In this document: piece after piece, positions 41,770-51,505 of the stretch
Numbering within the stretch: position 1 is the first letter of the stretch
Layout of the letters: the number at the start of each line of letters is the position of its first letter
Assembly: GCF_049615385.1 (NCBI RefSeq)
Contig: NZ_JBMZFL010000003.1
DNA from: Aequoribacter sp049615385
Lineage (GTDB): Bacteria > Pseudomonadota > Gammaproteobacteria > Pseudomonadales > Halieaceae
DNA length: 64,000 nt
Reading direction: 5' to 3' (one strand)
Notes under the pieces: generated by a model
What the model saw: only the letters and a program-made list of their open reading frames with translations
The model's database searches: none
Told to the model about the DNA's origin: nothing
Made by a program: the position numbers and the translations under genes

Positions 41770-43272
41770 CTAGGTTTTTGCTGCCGCTTGTCGGTGGCGC
41801 CCGTATAAAAGAGCGATCAGCGCCAAAACAATAATGGGCGTACTACCGGTTTGCATGAAAGGCGTAGAACCCTGTCGGGACTCGACCGCGCCGCGTAACA
41901 CGGCCGGTTCGAACTGTGGTGTCTGATTTACGATCTGCCCCTTTGGGTTCACAATGGCTGTAATTCCATTACTAGTGCCGCGCACCAAGTAGCGCTGCGT
42001 TTCCAGCGCGCGCATTTGCGCCATTTGCATGTGTTGCAACGGACCTATCGAGTCGCCAAACCACGTATCGTTACTGATGGTTAATAGCCAGTCAGCTCGT
42101 CGCGCGCCGCGCGCTACGAGATCGGGGTAGACCACCTCGTAGCAAATTGATGGTGCAATAATTTGATTTTGCACCCAGAGGGGTGCTTGCCGAGCATCGC
42201 CCGACGAGAAGTTCGACATGGGTAAATCAAAAAAGTCGATGAGTCCGCGTAGGATACTCTGTAGTGGGACATATTCACCAAAAGGCACTAAGCGTTGCTT
42301 GTGATACAAGCCTTCGCCACCCGAAAACACGGCAATACTGTTGTGATAGCTTTGTGTCGCGCGATTGGCAAAAGGTATACCGCTGATCAGGGCTTGCGAT
42401 TGCTTGTTCATGCGCGCGAGTGCAGGTTTTAAGTCCTCTAAGGCATTGTGATAGTAGCGGGGAACCGCGGCCTCGGGCCATATGATGATATCGCCGGGCT
42501 TAGCGCGTTCACTGAGATGCCCCAGATTATCGAGAATCGAGGCGTAATAGCGACGATCCCATTTCATAGATTGGGGCGTGTTGGGCTGCACAATAGCGAC
42601 GTAGGTGGTGCTTTGTTTGCTTTGAGTCCACTCACGATTATCTAGGATTTGACCGCCGCCAAAGGCCAGCAAACTGGCCCCCACAGCGGCAATACCATAG
42701 CTGAGGCGCTTTTGTGTTAGAGCGAGCACCCACAAACAGCCCAGTAGACAAGCGATGAACGAGAGCGCGAAGACCCCACCCACGGGTGCCCACCCAGCCA
42801 GAGGCGTATCGATATAGCCATAGCCTACGAATACCCAGGGAAAGCCTGTTAAAAACCAAGTGCGTATCCACTCGTTTAACACCCATAGGCCTGTAAATGC
42901 CAGCGCGTGGCTAATGTCTAAGGGGCGTGGATGAAGAAAACGTCGGTAAACCCACCCCATAATGACAAACAAAATGGCGAGCAGTGCGCAGAATAATAGG
43001 GTTAAAAACGCCGCTAGGCTGACACTGGCATTGCCGTGCTCATGAATGCTGACGTACACCCAAGAAATGCCAGCTCCGAAAAACCCCAAGCCGTAACACC
43101 ACGCTAGGCGCAAAATTTCTGTGGATTTTGCTTTGTGCCACAAGATCCACAGGCTAGCGGCCGATAAAGCGCCCAGGGGCCAATAGTTCCAAGGCGCAAG
43201 TGACAGTGTGACCGCGACGCCCAATAGCGCTGCGATAATGGCACGGACCCAAAGCGGCTTGATGATGCTCAC
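41770..43272 (-). CDS. lnt: Apolipoprotein N-acyltransferase
   Basis: A 500-residue inner-membrane enzyme adding the third acyl chain to lipoproteins. About six N-terminal membrane segments precede the nitrilase-like domain, with the triad E267 (IIWPEAAVP), K325 (YHKQRLVPFGEYVPL) and C377 (APSICYEVVYPD). It overlaps corC by four bases and ends the miaB-ybeZ-ybeY-corC-lnt run. Length is close to the usual 500-512. Confidence 0.95.
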   Translation of the reverse strand: MSIIKPLWVRAIIAALLGVAVTLSLAPWNYWPLGALSAASLWILWHKAKSTEILRLAWCYGLGFFGAGISWVYVSIHEHGNASVSLAAFLTLLFCALLAILFVIMGWVYRRFLHPRPLDISHALAFTGLWVLNEWIRTWFLTGFPWVFVGYGYIDTPLAGWAPVGGVFALSFIACLLGCLWVLALTQKRLSYGIAAVGASLLAFGGGQILDNREWTQSKQSTTYVAIVQPNTPQSMKWDRRYYASILDNLGHLSERAKPGDIIIWPEAAVPRYYHNALEDLKPALARMNKQSQALISGIPFANRATQSYHNSIAVFSGGEGLYHKQRLVPFGEYVPLQSILRGLIDFFDLPMSNFSSGDARQAPLWVQNQIIAPSICYEVVYPDLVARGARRADWLLTISNDTWFGDSIGPLQHMQMAQMRALETQRYLVRGTSNGITAIVNPKGQIVNQTPQFEPAVLRGAVESRQGSTPFMQTGSTPIIVLALIALLYGRHRQAAAKT

Positions 43273-44114
43273 GACGTTAGCTTAGATACCCGCAGACTTT
43301 GAATCTTGCGCTGATCGGCGTGAATGACTTTGAATCTGAAGCCCTCGAATGTGGTGGTTTCGCCACGCGCAGGCATGTGTCCAAATGCTTGAATGACTAA
43401 GCCGCCGATGGTATCGAACTCTTCGTCACTAAGCTGCGTTTCGAAATACTCGTTAAAGTCTTCGATTGGCGTCAGAGCTTTAACAAAAAACTCGGTATCG
43501 GTGATTTTGCGGATGAATTCGTCTTCGTCGGTGTCGGTCTCATCTTCGATTTCACCAACGATTTCTTCCAGCACATCTTCAATGGTAATCAGGCCAGCAA
43601 CGCCGCCGTATTCGTCAATGACGATCGCCATATGGTTGCGGTTTTGGCGGAATTCACGCAACAAAACATTGAGGCGCTTGCTCTCGGGTACAACAAAGCA
43701 AGGGCGCATAAGCTCGGCGACGGCAAAGGGTTCGGTGTCGCTTTTTAATAAGCGTGGCAAGAGGTCTTTAGCCAGCAGAATCCCCAAGACCTCATCGGTG
43801 TTCTCGCCAATGACAGGGAATCGCGAATGCGCCGACTCGATAATTTGGGGCAGTAACTCTTCGAGCGTAGCGTCTTCCTTAACGACAACCATTTGCGCTC
43901 GAGGGATCATGATATCGCGTGCGTGTAAGTCGCTTACCTGCATGGCGCCTTCGATAATGCTGAGCGCGTCTTTGTCGATCAGTTCATTTTCTGACGCCAC
44001 CGTTAGCACGTCATGCAGGTCTTCTTTAGTACGGGGCTCGCCGGAGAAAAGTAGCGCTATTTTGTCCAGCCACGACTTATCGTTACTGTCGCCGCTGGTT
44101 TTGTCGTCGCTCAT
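43269..44114 (-). CDS. corC: CorC/YbeX, CBS-domain transporter-associated protein
   Basis: A 281-residue cytoplasmic protein with two CBS domains (MQVSDLHARDIMIPRAQMV to LLKSDTEPFAVAELMRPCFVVPES and NHMAIVIDEYGGVAGLITIEDVLEEIVGEI) and a C-terminal CorC_HlyC domain. It is linked to magnesium and cobalt efflux. ATG chosen over a GTG four codons upstream; the ATG forms an ATGA overlap with the ybeY stop and has gaggag 11 bases before it. Confidence 0.92.
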   Translation of the reverse strand: MSDDKTSGDSNDKSWLDKIALLFSGEPRTKEDLHDVLTVASENELIDKDALSIIEGAMQVSDLHARDIMIPRAQMVVVKEDATLEELLPQIIESAHSRFPVIGENTDEVLGILLAKDLLPRLLKSDTEPFAVAELMRPCFVVPESKRLNVLLREFRQNRNHMAIVIDEYGGVAGLITIEDVLEEIVGEIEDETDTDEDEFIRKITDTEFFVKALTPIEDFNEYFETQLSDEEFDTIGGLVIQAFGHMPARGETTTFEGFRFKVIHADQRKIQSLRVSKLTS

Positions 44115-44584
44115 GATGGATGACACTCCTCAGTGTAATCAACATAGGGGTTAGGAAGAGATAAGCTCGCTAAAATGTCAATTTCCAAGCTTTCCATAAT
44201 GTCGGCATCCGTGTCGTCAATATGATCGAATCCGATTAAATGCAAGGTGCCGTGGATGGTTAAGTGAGCCCAGTGATGCATCAGAACCTTGCGTTGTTCC
44301 CTTGCTTCCCGCTCGATCACTGGGGTGCATAGGGCTAAATCGCCGAGTAGGTCCGAGGGGATGCCCGGCGGCAATTCGCTTGGAAACGACAACACGTTGG
44401 TAGCCGCGTCTTTACCGCGATAGGTTTTGTTCAGATATTGGATTTCGTCCGAATCGACGATTTTAAAGTCAACGTGCCCGCTTTTGCGACAAGCTTTTAA
44501 TGCGGCGCTGACCCAGCGCCTAAAACTGTCGTCGTCGGGACTGTCGCCGCCACACGCGCGGTCGACACAAACACTGATGTTCAT
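44111..44584 (-). CDS. ybeY: YbeY endoribonuclease
   Basis: A 157-residue metal-dependent RNase that matures the 3' end of 16S rRNA and takes part in ribosome quality control. The zinc ligands are H111, H115 and H121 in HGTLHLIGFDH. TYRGKDAATNVLSFPSE is also typical. It overlaps the phoH-like gene by four bases and corC by four, in the conserved order. Confidence 0.95.
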   Translation of the reverse strand: MNISVCVDRACGGDSPDDDSFRRWVSAALKACRKSGHVDFKIVDSDEIQYLNKTYRGKDAATNVLSFPSELPPGIPSDLLGDLALCTPVIEREAREQRKVLMHHWAHLTIHGTLHLIGFDHIDDTDADIMESLEIDILASLSLPNPYVDYTEECHPS

Positions 44585-45612
44585 CGACTGTTGCTCTCGA
44601 TTTTAGAAGGTGCCAATTCAGCTTTGTCGTAGGCTTCTACGACGCGCTGTACTAGCGGGTGGCGAACCACATCTTTATTGGCAAAGTACGTAAAACTAAT
44701 GCCGTCTACGCCGTCGAGGATGTGGCTGGCATGTGTAAGCCCCGAGTGTGCACCACGCGGCAAGTCGATTTGGGTGGCGTCGCCGGTAATAACGGCGGTC
44801 GAGCCAAAGCCGATGCGCGTTAAAAACATCTTCATTTGCTCGCGGGTGGTGTTTTGGGCTTCGTCTAAGATGATGAATGCATTGTTCAGCGTCCGGCCAC
44901 GCATAAATGCGAGTGGTGCCACTTCGATAATATTTCGCTCGATATATTTGTTGACCTGCTCAAAGCCCAGCATTTCGTACAAAGCGTCGTAAAGCGGGCG
45001 CAGGTAGGGGTCGATTTTCTGCGCAAGATCGCCGGGCAAGAAGCCGAGTTTTTCACCGGCCTCTACCGCGGGACGGACCAGTAAAATTCTGCGTACGCGC
45101 TCGTTCAGCAGTGCCTCGACCGCGCAGGCGACGGCCAGATATGTTTTGCCTGTGCCCGCGGGTCCAATACCAAAATTAATGTCAAAATCTTGGATGGCGC
45201 GCACATAGCCTTGCTGATTCTTGCCGCGCGGCTTAACCGGTGCCCGCTTGGTTTTAATTACAACGACATTGTCTGCGGTTTCTGCCTCGCTCGCGCGTTG
45301 CTCTTTTAACACTTCAAGGCCCGCATCTTGCATATGCACATGTAGTGTTTCGGCTGAGAGGCCTTCTCCGCCGCAAATGGCTTGATACAGATTTTCGAGC
45401 AGATCCCTAGCCGCTTCTCGAGCTTCGGTAGCGCCAGAGATACTGAAGCGGTTGCCGCGCGATGCGATGGCAACATTAAGCCGTTGCTCAATTTGCTTTA
45501 AGTGGGCGTCAAACTGCCCACACAGAGTCGCCAGATGCGATGCGTTATTGGGTTCTAGAGTCGTAGAAATTGTTTGCGACGAGGGGTCGCTAATATCGGC
45601 AAGTTGTGTCAA
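44581..45612 (-). CDS. ybeZ: PhoH-like ATPase YbeZ
   Basis: A 343-residue P-loop protein. An N-terminal KH-like part (LATLCGQFDAHLKQIEQRLNVAI) precedes the PhoH ATPase with Walker A GPAGTGKTYLA, RPAVEAGEKLGFLPGDL and FIILDEAQNT. It works with YbeY in rRNA processing. Start is a TTG; no better in-frame start fits the alignment to known YbeZ. It follows miaB by about 90 bp. Confidence 0.93.
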   Translation of the reverse strand: MTQLADISDPSSQTISTTLEPNNASHLATLCGQFDAHLKQIEQRLNVAIASRGNRFSISGATEAREAARDLLENLYQAICGGEGLSAETLHVHMQDAGLEVLKEQRASEAETADNVVVIKTKRAPVKPRGKNQQGYVRAIQDFDINFGIGPAGTGKTYLAVACAVEALLNERVRRILLVRPAVEAGEKLGFLPGDLAQKIDPYLRPLYDALYEMLGFEQVNKYIERNIIEVAPLAFMRGRTLNNAFIILDEAQNTTREQMKMFLTRIGFGSTAVITGDATQIDLPRGAHSGLTHASHILDGVDGISFTYFANKDVVRHPLVQRVVEAYDKAELAPSKIESNSR

Positions 45613-45705
45613 TGCGAGTCGGTGGCAAAAGCCTTTGTGTATGGATAACCAAGGATAATCGGCTTGCGCGATGAGTCAAGCCGTGTGTTGCAGTTTTGTG
45701 CGAAA

Positions 45706-47052
45706 TTAATGGTTTTTTACCAAGGTGCCACGCAATGAGTTGGGCAGCGCTTCGTCGACCGTCACCCACGCAAATTCGTTGATCAGGCTCTGGTCTGTAC
45801 AGCTAAAGTTAACCACACGATTATTCTCGGTGCGCCCTTGAAGTTGTCCGGGATCTTTTTTAGAGATACCGCTGACCAAAATCCGCTGCTGAGTACCTAC
45901 CATGTTTTCACTAATGATTCGCGCCTGACCCGCAATACGGGCCTGCAGTATTTGCAGGCGCTGTTTCTTGACTTCCATGGGCGTATCGTCAACCAAATCG
46001 GCCGCGGGTGTGCCGGGACGCGCACTGTAAATAAAGCTGAATGAAGAATCGTAGCCGATATCCTCGATTAGCTTCATTGTGGCATTGAAGTCGGCGTCGG
46101 TCTCGCCTGGGAAGCCCACGATAAAATCTGACGACATGCTGATGTTTGGGCGAATTTTACGCAGAGCGCGAATTTTTGATTTGTACTCTAGTGCCGTGTG
46201 ACCACGCTTCATCGCAGCTAGAATTCGGTCTGAACCGCTTTGAACGGGCAGGTGTAAATGATCCACCAGTTGCGGAATTTCAGCGTAGACGTCAATTAAT
46301 GCCTGGCTAAATTCTACTGGGTGCGACGTGGTGTATCGGATACGCTCGATTGCTGGAATACGGGCGATATAGGTTAACAACTCGGCAAAATCGACGACCT
46401 CGCCTAAGTAGTTTAAGCCGCGGTACGCGTTCACGTTTTGGCCGAGCAAATTGACTTCTTTAACACCGTGCTCCGCTGCGTGCGCCACTTCGGCGATGAC
46501 ATCATCAAGTGGGCGCGAGACCTCTTCGCCTCGGGTATAAGGCACCACACAGAATGAGCAGTATTTGCTGCAGCCTTCCATGATCGACACAAAGGCGCTG
46601 GCACCTTTAATTTCTGGATCAGGCAGACAGTCGAACTTTTCAATCTCGGGGAAGCTAACGTCCACGACGATAGTGTTTCCAGGGCCTTGTTGGCTGCGTT
46701 CGGCCATCATTTCAGGTAGGCGGTGCAAGGTTTGCGGGCCGAAGACTAAGTCGACGTAAGGCGCTCGTTCGCCAATTGCGGCACCTTCTTGGCTGGCAAC
46801 GCAGCCACCCACCCCGATAATAAGGTTGGGGTTTTTTTCTTTTAAAGGCTTCCAGCGCCCCAGCTGATGAAACACTTTTTCTTGGGCTTTTTCTCGAATT
46901 GAGCACGTGTTTAGGAGTAACACGTCGGCTTCTTCAGGGTTGTCTGTACGCTCGAGTTGGTGGCTGGTTTTTAATAAATCGCCAATGCGTGCCGAATCGT
47001 ACTCGTTCATTTGGCAGCCGTGCGTCTGAATGAACAATTTTTTAACGGACAT
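45706..47052 (-). CDS. miaB: MiaB, tRNA-2-methylthio-N6-dimethylallyladenosine synthase
   Basis: A 448-residue radical-SAM methylthiotransferase. The N-terminal cluster cysteines are C13, C50 and C84 and the radical-SAM cluster is C161, C165, C168 (GCSKYCSFCVVPYTRG). A TRAM domain ends the protein (QQRILVSGISKKDPGQLQGRTENNRVVNF). It modifies A37 of tRNAs reading UNN codons. It heads the miaB-ybeZ-ybeY-corC-lnt cluster and is divergent from a DUF1820 gene. Confidence 0.96.
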   Translation of the reverse strand: MSVKKLFIQTHGCQMNEYDSARIGDLLKTSHQLERTDNPEEADVLLLNTCSIREKAQEKVFHQLGRWKPLKEKNPNLIIGVGGCVASQEGAAIGERAPYVDLVFGPQTLHRLPEMMAERSQQGPGNTIVVDVSFPEIEKFDCLPDPEIKGASAFVSIMEGCSKYCSFCVVPYTRGEEVSRPLDDVIAEVAHAAEHGVKEVNLLGQNVNAYRGLNYLGEVVDFAELLTYIARIPAIERIRYTTSHPVEFSQALIDVYAEIPQLVDHLHLPVQSGSDRILAAMKRGHTALEYKSKIRALRKIRPNISMSSDFIVGFPGETDADFNATMKLIEDIGYDSSFSFIYSARPGTPAADLVDDTPMEVKKQRLQILQARIAGQARIISENMVGTQQRILVSGISKKDPGQLQGRTENNRVVNFSCTDQSLINEFAWVTVDEALPNSLRGTLVKNH

Positions 47053-47236
47053 GTCATTAACCCTGCTGGTTCTAACCTTAGAGGGCCGCGAGTATACCGA
47101 TGTGGGGCCTTGAAACCTAGACTATAGGCCACATTATTTGGTATGCCTTGCGGATTTTTATGGCATTTTTCCGCAAGGTTGGTAGTATTGCGCGCCCGTA
47201 AATTTTGACGCTTAGCCCTAGTGCTTGGAGGCTCGT

Positions 47237-47566
47237 GTGTATAAAGTGATTTTTCACAATGCAAATCAAGTGTTTGAGGTGTTTGCGCGTCAGATTTATC
47301 AGAGTGATATGTGGGGTTTTATCGAGATCGAAGAATTCGTTTTTGGTGAGCGTTCACAAATTGTGGTGGACCCGAGCGAGGAAAAGCTGAAAAACGAATT
47401 TGCCGGCGTGAAGCGCACCTATATCCCTTATCAATCCGTGATTCGAATTGACGAGGTTGAGCGCGAAGGCTCGTCGAAAATCTCAGAAGTTCCGGCCAAC
47501 ACCACCGGCAGTAACGTTACCCGTTTGCCTTTTGCGAGCATGGTTCCGCCACCCTCCGACGATTGA
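47237..47566 (+). CDS. DUF1820 family protein
   Basis: A 109-residue protein: YKVIFHNANQVFEVFARQIYQSDMWGFIEIEEFVFGERSQIVVDPSEEKLKNEF and IPYQSVIRIDEVEREGSSKISEV match the DUF1820 family of gammaproteobacteria, of unknown function. GTG was chosen as start because ggagg lies five bases before it; a TTG 12 bases upstream is the alternative. Monocistronic, between miaB and a convergent aminotransferase gene. Confidence 0.85.
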   Translation: MYKVIFHNANQVFEVFARQIYQSDMWGFIEIEEFVFGERSQIVVDPSEEKLKNEFAGVKRTYIPYQSVIRIDEVEREGSSKISEVPANTTGSNVTRLPFASMVPPPSDD

Positions 47567-47692
47567 GTCATCGAGGTAGCCTCGCGGGGCTTGCTCCTTT
47601 TCTGCTGTATCGCCACTGAGCTTAGCTCGGGCCTCGCTCAGCATCCAGTAATCGATTATTACTCGGCGACGATCTACAGTTTGTCCGGCCCC

Positions 47693-48961
47693 TTACTTTG
47701 CTAGGCTTCGCAAAGTTGCCAAGCGCACACACACTACAAAAGCATCCATAGTGGCTTGTACATCAGCTATGCTTGGAAAGCTGGGCGCAATTCGGATGTT
47801 GCTGTCTTGTGGATCGTTACCGTAGGGGAAAGTCGCTCCTGCGGGTGTCAGTTTAATGCCTGCATCGGATGCCAGTTGTATCACGGCCTTGGCTAAGCCG
47901 GGTCGCGTTTCAAACGATACAAAGTAGCCACCTTCTGGGCTAATCCATGTGCCCATGCCTGTGCCGCCTAGCTGCGCCTCAAGGGTCGATAGCACGGCGT
48001 CAAAACGTGGTTTCATGATGTCCGCGTGGCGACCCATGTGTGCCATTAAACCGCTGTGGTCTTTAAAAAATGCCACATGACGCAGTTGGTTCACTTTGTC
48101 GGGGCCAATCGTTTGGAAACCTAGATGTTGCTTAAAGGCCGCTAAATTAGATTTAGAGGTGCTTAAAAACGCCACACCCGCGCCTGCGAAGGTAATTTTC
48201 GATGTCGAGCCAAATTGAACGATATTGTTTAAAGTGCCTGCGGCGATCGCGTGCTCGCGGATATTGCCCAGCGCAGGTGCATCGGCAGTAAGTGCGTGCA
48301 CCGCGTAGGCGTTGTCGTACATGATCAAGAAGTCGCTTTGCGCCAGTTTAGGTAGCGCTGCGAGGCGTGCCAAGGTGGCTTCGCTGTACACACAGCCGGT
48401 AGGATTCGAGAAGCGTGGTACACACCAAATACCACAGACGTTGTCGAGCTCTTGCACGAGTGCTTCAGCAGCATCCATATCGGGGCCGTCGTCTAGCATC
48501 GGAAGCGTGACCATCTCGATACCCAAATATTCGCAAATAGCGAAATGGCGATCATAGCCGGGGACTGGGCATAAGAACTTCGGTGTGCTGTCGCCGGTGT
48601 TCCAAGCTTTGTGAAAACCAAAGCGAAGTGCGAAGTCGATCACTTGATACATTAAGGTCAAGCTGGCGTTGCCGCCAATCAGCATTTCGTCAGCGGGCAC
48701 TTGAAGCACTTGGGCAAACAGTGCTTTGGCCTCGGGTAGACCGTCGATGCCGCCGTAATTGCGCACATCGGTACCGTCTTGTGCAAAATAATTGCCGTCT
48801 AGTACGCCATCTAAGGCGTTAGATAAATTGGCTTGTTCGGCACTGGGCTTGCCGCGCGTTAGATCCAGCGACAAACCTTGCGCCAATAGGGCTTGGTAAT
48901 CAGATTCTGCTTGCGCAAGTGCCTGCGCACGCTGCGCGGTGTCGAGTTGGTCTACGTGCAC
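47693..48961 (-). CDS. Aminotransferase class I, PF12897 type
   Basis: A 422-residue PLP enzyme. The cofactor lysine is in FGSTSKITFAGAGVAFLS. LDLTRGKPSAEQANLSN and DVRNYGGIDGLPEAKALFAQ at the start and WISPEGGYFVSFET at the end are typical of the aspartate-aminotransferase-like PF12897 family. GTG start with aggag six bases ahead. The substrate pair is not certain. It is divergent from the Lon-type gene and convergent with the DUF1820 gene. Confidence 0.85.
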   Translation of the reverse strand: MHVDQLDTAQRAQALAQAESDYQALLAQGLSLDLTRGKPSAEQANLSNALDGVLDGNYFAQDGTDVRNYGGIDGLPEAKALFAQVLQVPADEMLIGGNASLTLMYQVIDFALRFGFHKAWNTGDSTPKFLCPVPGYDRHFAICEYLGIEMVTLPMLDDGPDMDAAEALVQELDNVCGIWCVPRFSNPTGCVYSEATLARLAALPKLAQSDFLIMYDNAYAVHALTADAPALGNIREHAIAAGTLNNIVQFGSTSKITFAGAGVAFLSTSKSNLAAFKQHLGFQTIGPDKVNQLRHVAFFKDHSGLMAHMGRHADIMKPRFDAVLSTLEAQLGGTGMGTWISPEGGYFVSFETRPGLAKAVIQLASDAGIKLTPAGATFPYGNDPQDSNIRIAPSFPSIADVQATMDAFVVCVRLATLRSLAK

Positions 48962-49048
48962 GTAGGACTCCTAAAAAATTAACACTGTGGATGCTGCGTA
49001 GTATAGCGCTGTGCGGATCAAACGAGAATGCGTGCCAACGGCTATGCA

Positions 49049-49075
49049 TTGAAAAAACCGCAATAGTACCCATCT
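49049..49075 (+). promoter_or_regulatory. Candidate heat-shock (RpoH) promoter of the Lon-type gene
   Basis: TTGAAA (49049-49054), 14 bp, then CCCATCT (49069-49075), preceded by A. This fits the sigma32 pattern (TTGAAA, 13-15 bp, CCCCATNT) in all but one position. It lies 30 bp before the start codon. Lon genes are classic members of the heat-shock regulon. Not proven by sequence alone. Confidence 0.6.
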
Positions 49076-49105
49076 TAAACACAGTGTCAGACTGAGGATA
49101 TTTTT

Positions 49106-51463
49106 ATGGCGGATGAATCAACAAGGTCACCGGCTTTGATCGCGGATGTGTTGCCAGACACCCTGTGCCTGATGCCGATTCCGCACCGACCGTTTTTCCC
49201 AGGTCAGATTCAGCCTGTGGTCGTCAACGCCGGCGAGTGGGAGAGCACGCTTGAGCGGGCCGTAAGCCAAGATAATGGATTGTTGGCTTTGGTTTTTGTT
49301 CCTGATCGGACGCCAGGCGAGCTACCACGCGAGCGTGTACCTGCAACAGGCTGCGTTGTGCGTCTGCACCGCCCACCTCAATCCCAAGGCAATCACCAGT
49401 TCTTAGTACAGGGCATAAAGCGATTCCAAATTACCGAGTGGCTCAGTCATGAGGCGCCCTATCGAGTCAAGGTAGACTATCCACGCAGTCAGGGCGACCG
49501 TGACAGCCATGAGATCCGCGCTTATGCGATGGCTCTTATCAACGAGATTAAAGCATTGCTACCGCTGAATCCCCTCTATGGAGAAGAACTAAAACAATAC
49601 TTGTCTAATTTTTCGCCCAATCAGCCCAGTTTGTTGGCTGATTTTTCCGCCGCACTGACCACCGCCAGCGGTGACGAACTACAAGATATTTTGGATAGTT
49701 TGGATTTGCTCGAGCGCATGGAAAAAGTATTGGTGCTCTTGCGCCGTGAGCGGGAGGTGGCTGAATTACAGGGCAAAATTAGTGGCCAGGTAAACGAAAA
49801 GCTCAGTGAGCAGCAGCGCAACTTCTTTTTGCGTGAGCAGCTCAAGGTTATTCAAAAAGAATTGGGTATTACCAAAGACGACAAGACCTCGGATCGCGAA
49901 ACCTTCGAAGCACGTTTAGCCGATTTACGCGTGCCAGAGGCTGCGCTTGTTAAAATCGAAGCAGAGCTCAATAAGCTCAGTGTGCTCGAGCCGGGTTCGC
50001 CCGAGTACGGCGTGACCCGCAATTATTTGGATTGGGCCACCTCGGTGCCCTGGGGTAAACAGTCCACCGATAAGTTATCAGTGGCGGCAGCCCGTGACGT
50101 GTTAAATGCCCACCACGATGGTTTGGAGGATGTCAAAGCTCGCATTTTAGAATTTATCGGCGTAGGCGCTTTTAAAGGTGAAATTGCCGGGTCGATCCTG
50201 TTACTAGTGGGGCCGCCAGGGGTGGGTAAGACCAGTATCGGCAAGTCCATCGCGGAATCCTTGGGTCGTGAGTTTTATCGTTTCAGCCTTGGCGGTATGC
50301 GTGATGAGGCTGAAATAAAAGGGCATCGACGAACCTACATAGGGGCGATGCCAGGCAAATTTATTCAAGCCCTTAAAGATGTCAAAGTCGAAAATCCGGT
50401 GATCATGCTGGATGAGATCGATAAGCTGGGTCAGTCTTTTCAGGGGGATCCGGCCTCGGCCTTGCTCGAGGTGCTCGACTCCGAGCAGAACAGCGCCTTT
50501 TTAGATCACTATTTGGACTTGCGGGTTGATTTATCCAAAGTCCTGTTTGTTTGCACGGCCAATCAATTAGACACTATTCCCGGACCCTTGCTGGATCGTA
50601 TGGAGGTCATCCGTCTGGCGGGCTACATTGCTGAAGAAAAGCTGGCCATCGCCAAGAACCACCTATGGCCCAAGCTCTTGGCAAAACATGGTGCTAAGCG
50701 CAGTCAGATCCGCATAAACGATGCGGCACTTAAATACGTCATTAATGCGTATTGTCGTGAGGCAGGTGTGCGCAATTTAGAGAAACAGCTGTCTCGTTTG
50801 ATTCGCAAAGCCATCATGGAGTTACTAGAGCGGGACTTGGCGAGACTCTCTATTTCTAAAGCACAGATCGAGACTTTTCTGGGTAAACCGCCGTTCAGCG
50901 ACGACAAGCCCATACGTGGCGTTGGCGTGGTGACGGGACTTGCTTGGACATCGATGGGGGGGGCGACCTTGTCAATTGAAGCCAATAAAATTCATAGTTT
51001 GAATCGAGGCTTTAAATACACCGGTCGTTTGGGCGAGGTCATGAGGGAATCGGCTGAAATTGCCTACTCTTACGTCATGGGGCACTTGGCTGAGTTTGGC
51101 GGTGATGCAAGATTCTTCGATGAAACTCTGGTTCATTTGCACGTGCCTGAAGGCGCTACCCCCAAAGATGGCCCCAGTGCGGGGGTGACGATGGCGAGTG
51201 CACTGTTGTCACTGGCTTTGGGTCGCGCAGTCACTGACAAGGTGGCTATGACAGGCGAGTTATCGCTTACCGGGTCGGTGTTGCCTGTCGGCGGTATTCG
51301 CGAGAAAGTCATTGCCGCACGCCGAGTGAAAGTGAATCGCTTGTTCTTGCCAAAGGCCAATCAGAAAGACTTTGAGGAACTGCCCGAATACTTGCAAGAA
51401 GGGCTTGATGTGACCTTTGTTGATCACTTCACTCAGATTTACGGCAGTTTGTTTTCGAGTTGA
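49106..51463 (+). CDS. Lon-type ATP-dependent protease, AsrA-like second paralogue
   Basis: A 785-residue Lon protease: N-terminal LON domain (LCLMPIPHRPFFPGQIQPVVVNAGEWE), AAA+ domain with Walker A GPPGVGKTSIGKS and LDEIDKLGQSF, and a protease domain with the serine in PKDGPSAGVTMASALL and lysine in GGIREKVIAARR. The N-terminus resembles the Pseudomonas AsrA (PA0779) type more than canonical Lon, and there is no clpX-lon-hupB context, so the genome probably has a second, canonical lon elsewhere. A likely RpoH promoter precedes it. Confidence 0.88.
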   Translation: MADESTRSPALIADVLPDTLCLMPIPHRPFFPGQIQPVVVNAGEWESTLERAVSQDNGLLALVFVPDRTPGELPRERVPATGCVVRLHRPPQSQGNHQFLVQGIKRFQITEWLSHEAPYRVKVDYPRSQGDRDSHEIRAYAMALINEIKALLPLNPLYGEELKQYLSNFSPNQPSLLADFSAALTTASGDELQDILDSLDLLERMEKVLVLLRREREVAELQGKISGQVNEKLSEQQRNFFLREQLKVIQKELGITKDDKTSDRETFEARLADLRVPEAALVKIEAELNKLSVLEPGSPEYGVTRNYLDWATSVPWGKQSTDKLSVAAARDVLNAHHDGLEDVKARILEFIGVGAFKGEIAGSILLLVGPPGVGKTSIGKSIAESLGREFYRFSLGGMRDEAEIKGHRRTYIGAMPGKFIQALKDVKVENPVIMLDEIDKLGQSFQGDPASALLEVLDSEQNSAFLDHYLDLRVDLSKVLFVCTANQLDTIPGPLLDRMEVIRLAGYIAEEKLAIAKNHLWPKLLAKHGAKRSQIRINDAALKYVINAYCREAGVRNLEKQLSRLIRKAIMELLERDLARLSISKAQIETFLGKPPFSDDKPIRGVGVVTGLAWTSMGGATLSIEANKIHSLNRGFKYTGRLGEVMRESAEIAYSYVMGHLAEFGGDARFFDETLVHLHVPEGATPKDGPSAGVTMASALLSLALGRAVTDKVAMTGELSLTGSVLPVGGIREKVIAARRVKVNRLFLPKANQKDFEELPEYLQEGLDVTFVDHFTQIYGSLFSS

Positions 51464-51505
51464 TGGTAACTCGGTAAGGCTTATCTGCAGCCGTGAGTCG
51501 TTGAT

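Noticed and set aside
43393..44154. 253-codon plus-strand open frame opposite corC
   Set aside because: Serine-rich antisense translation of the CBS domains; no ribosome site.
47570..47690. Terminator between the DUF1820 gene and the convergent aminotransferase
   Set aside because: A short stem cgagg/cctcg is present but no T-run follows within a few bases.
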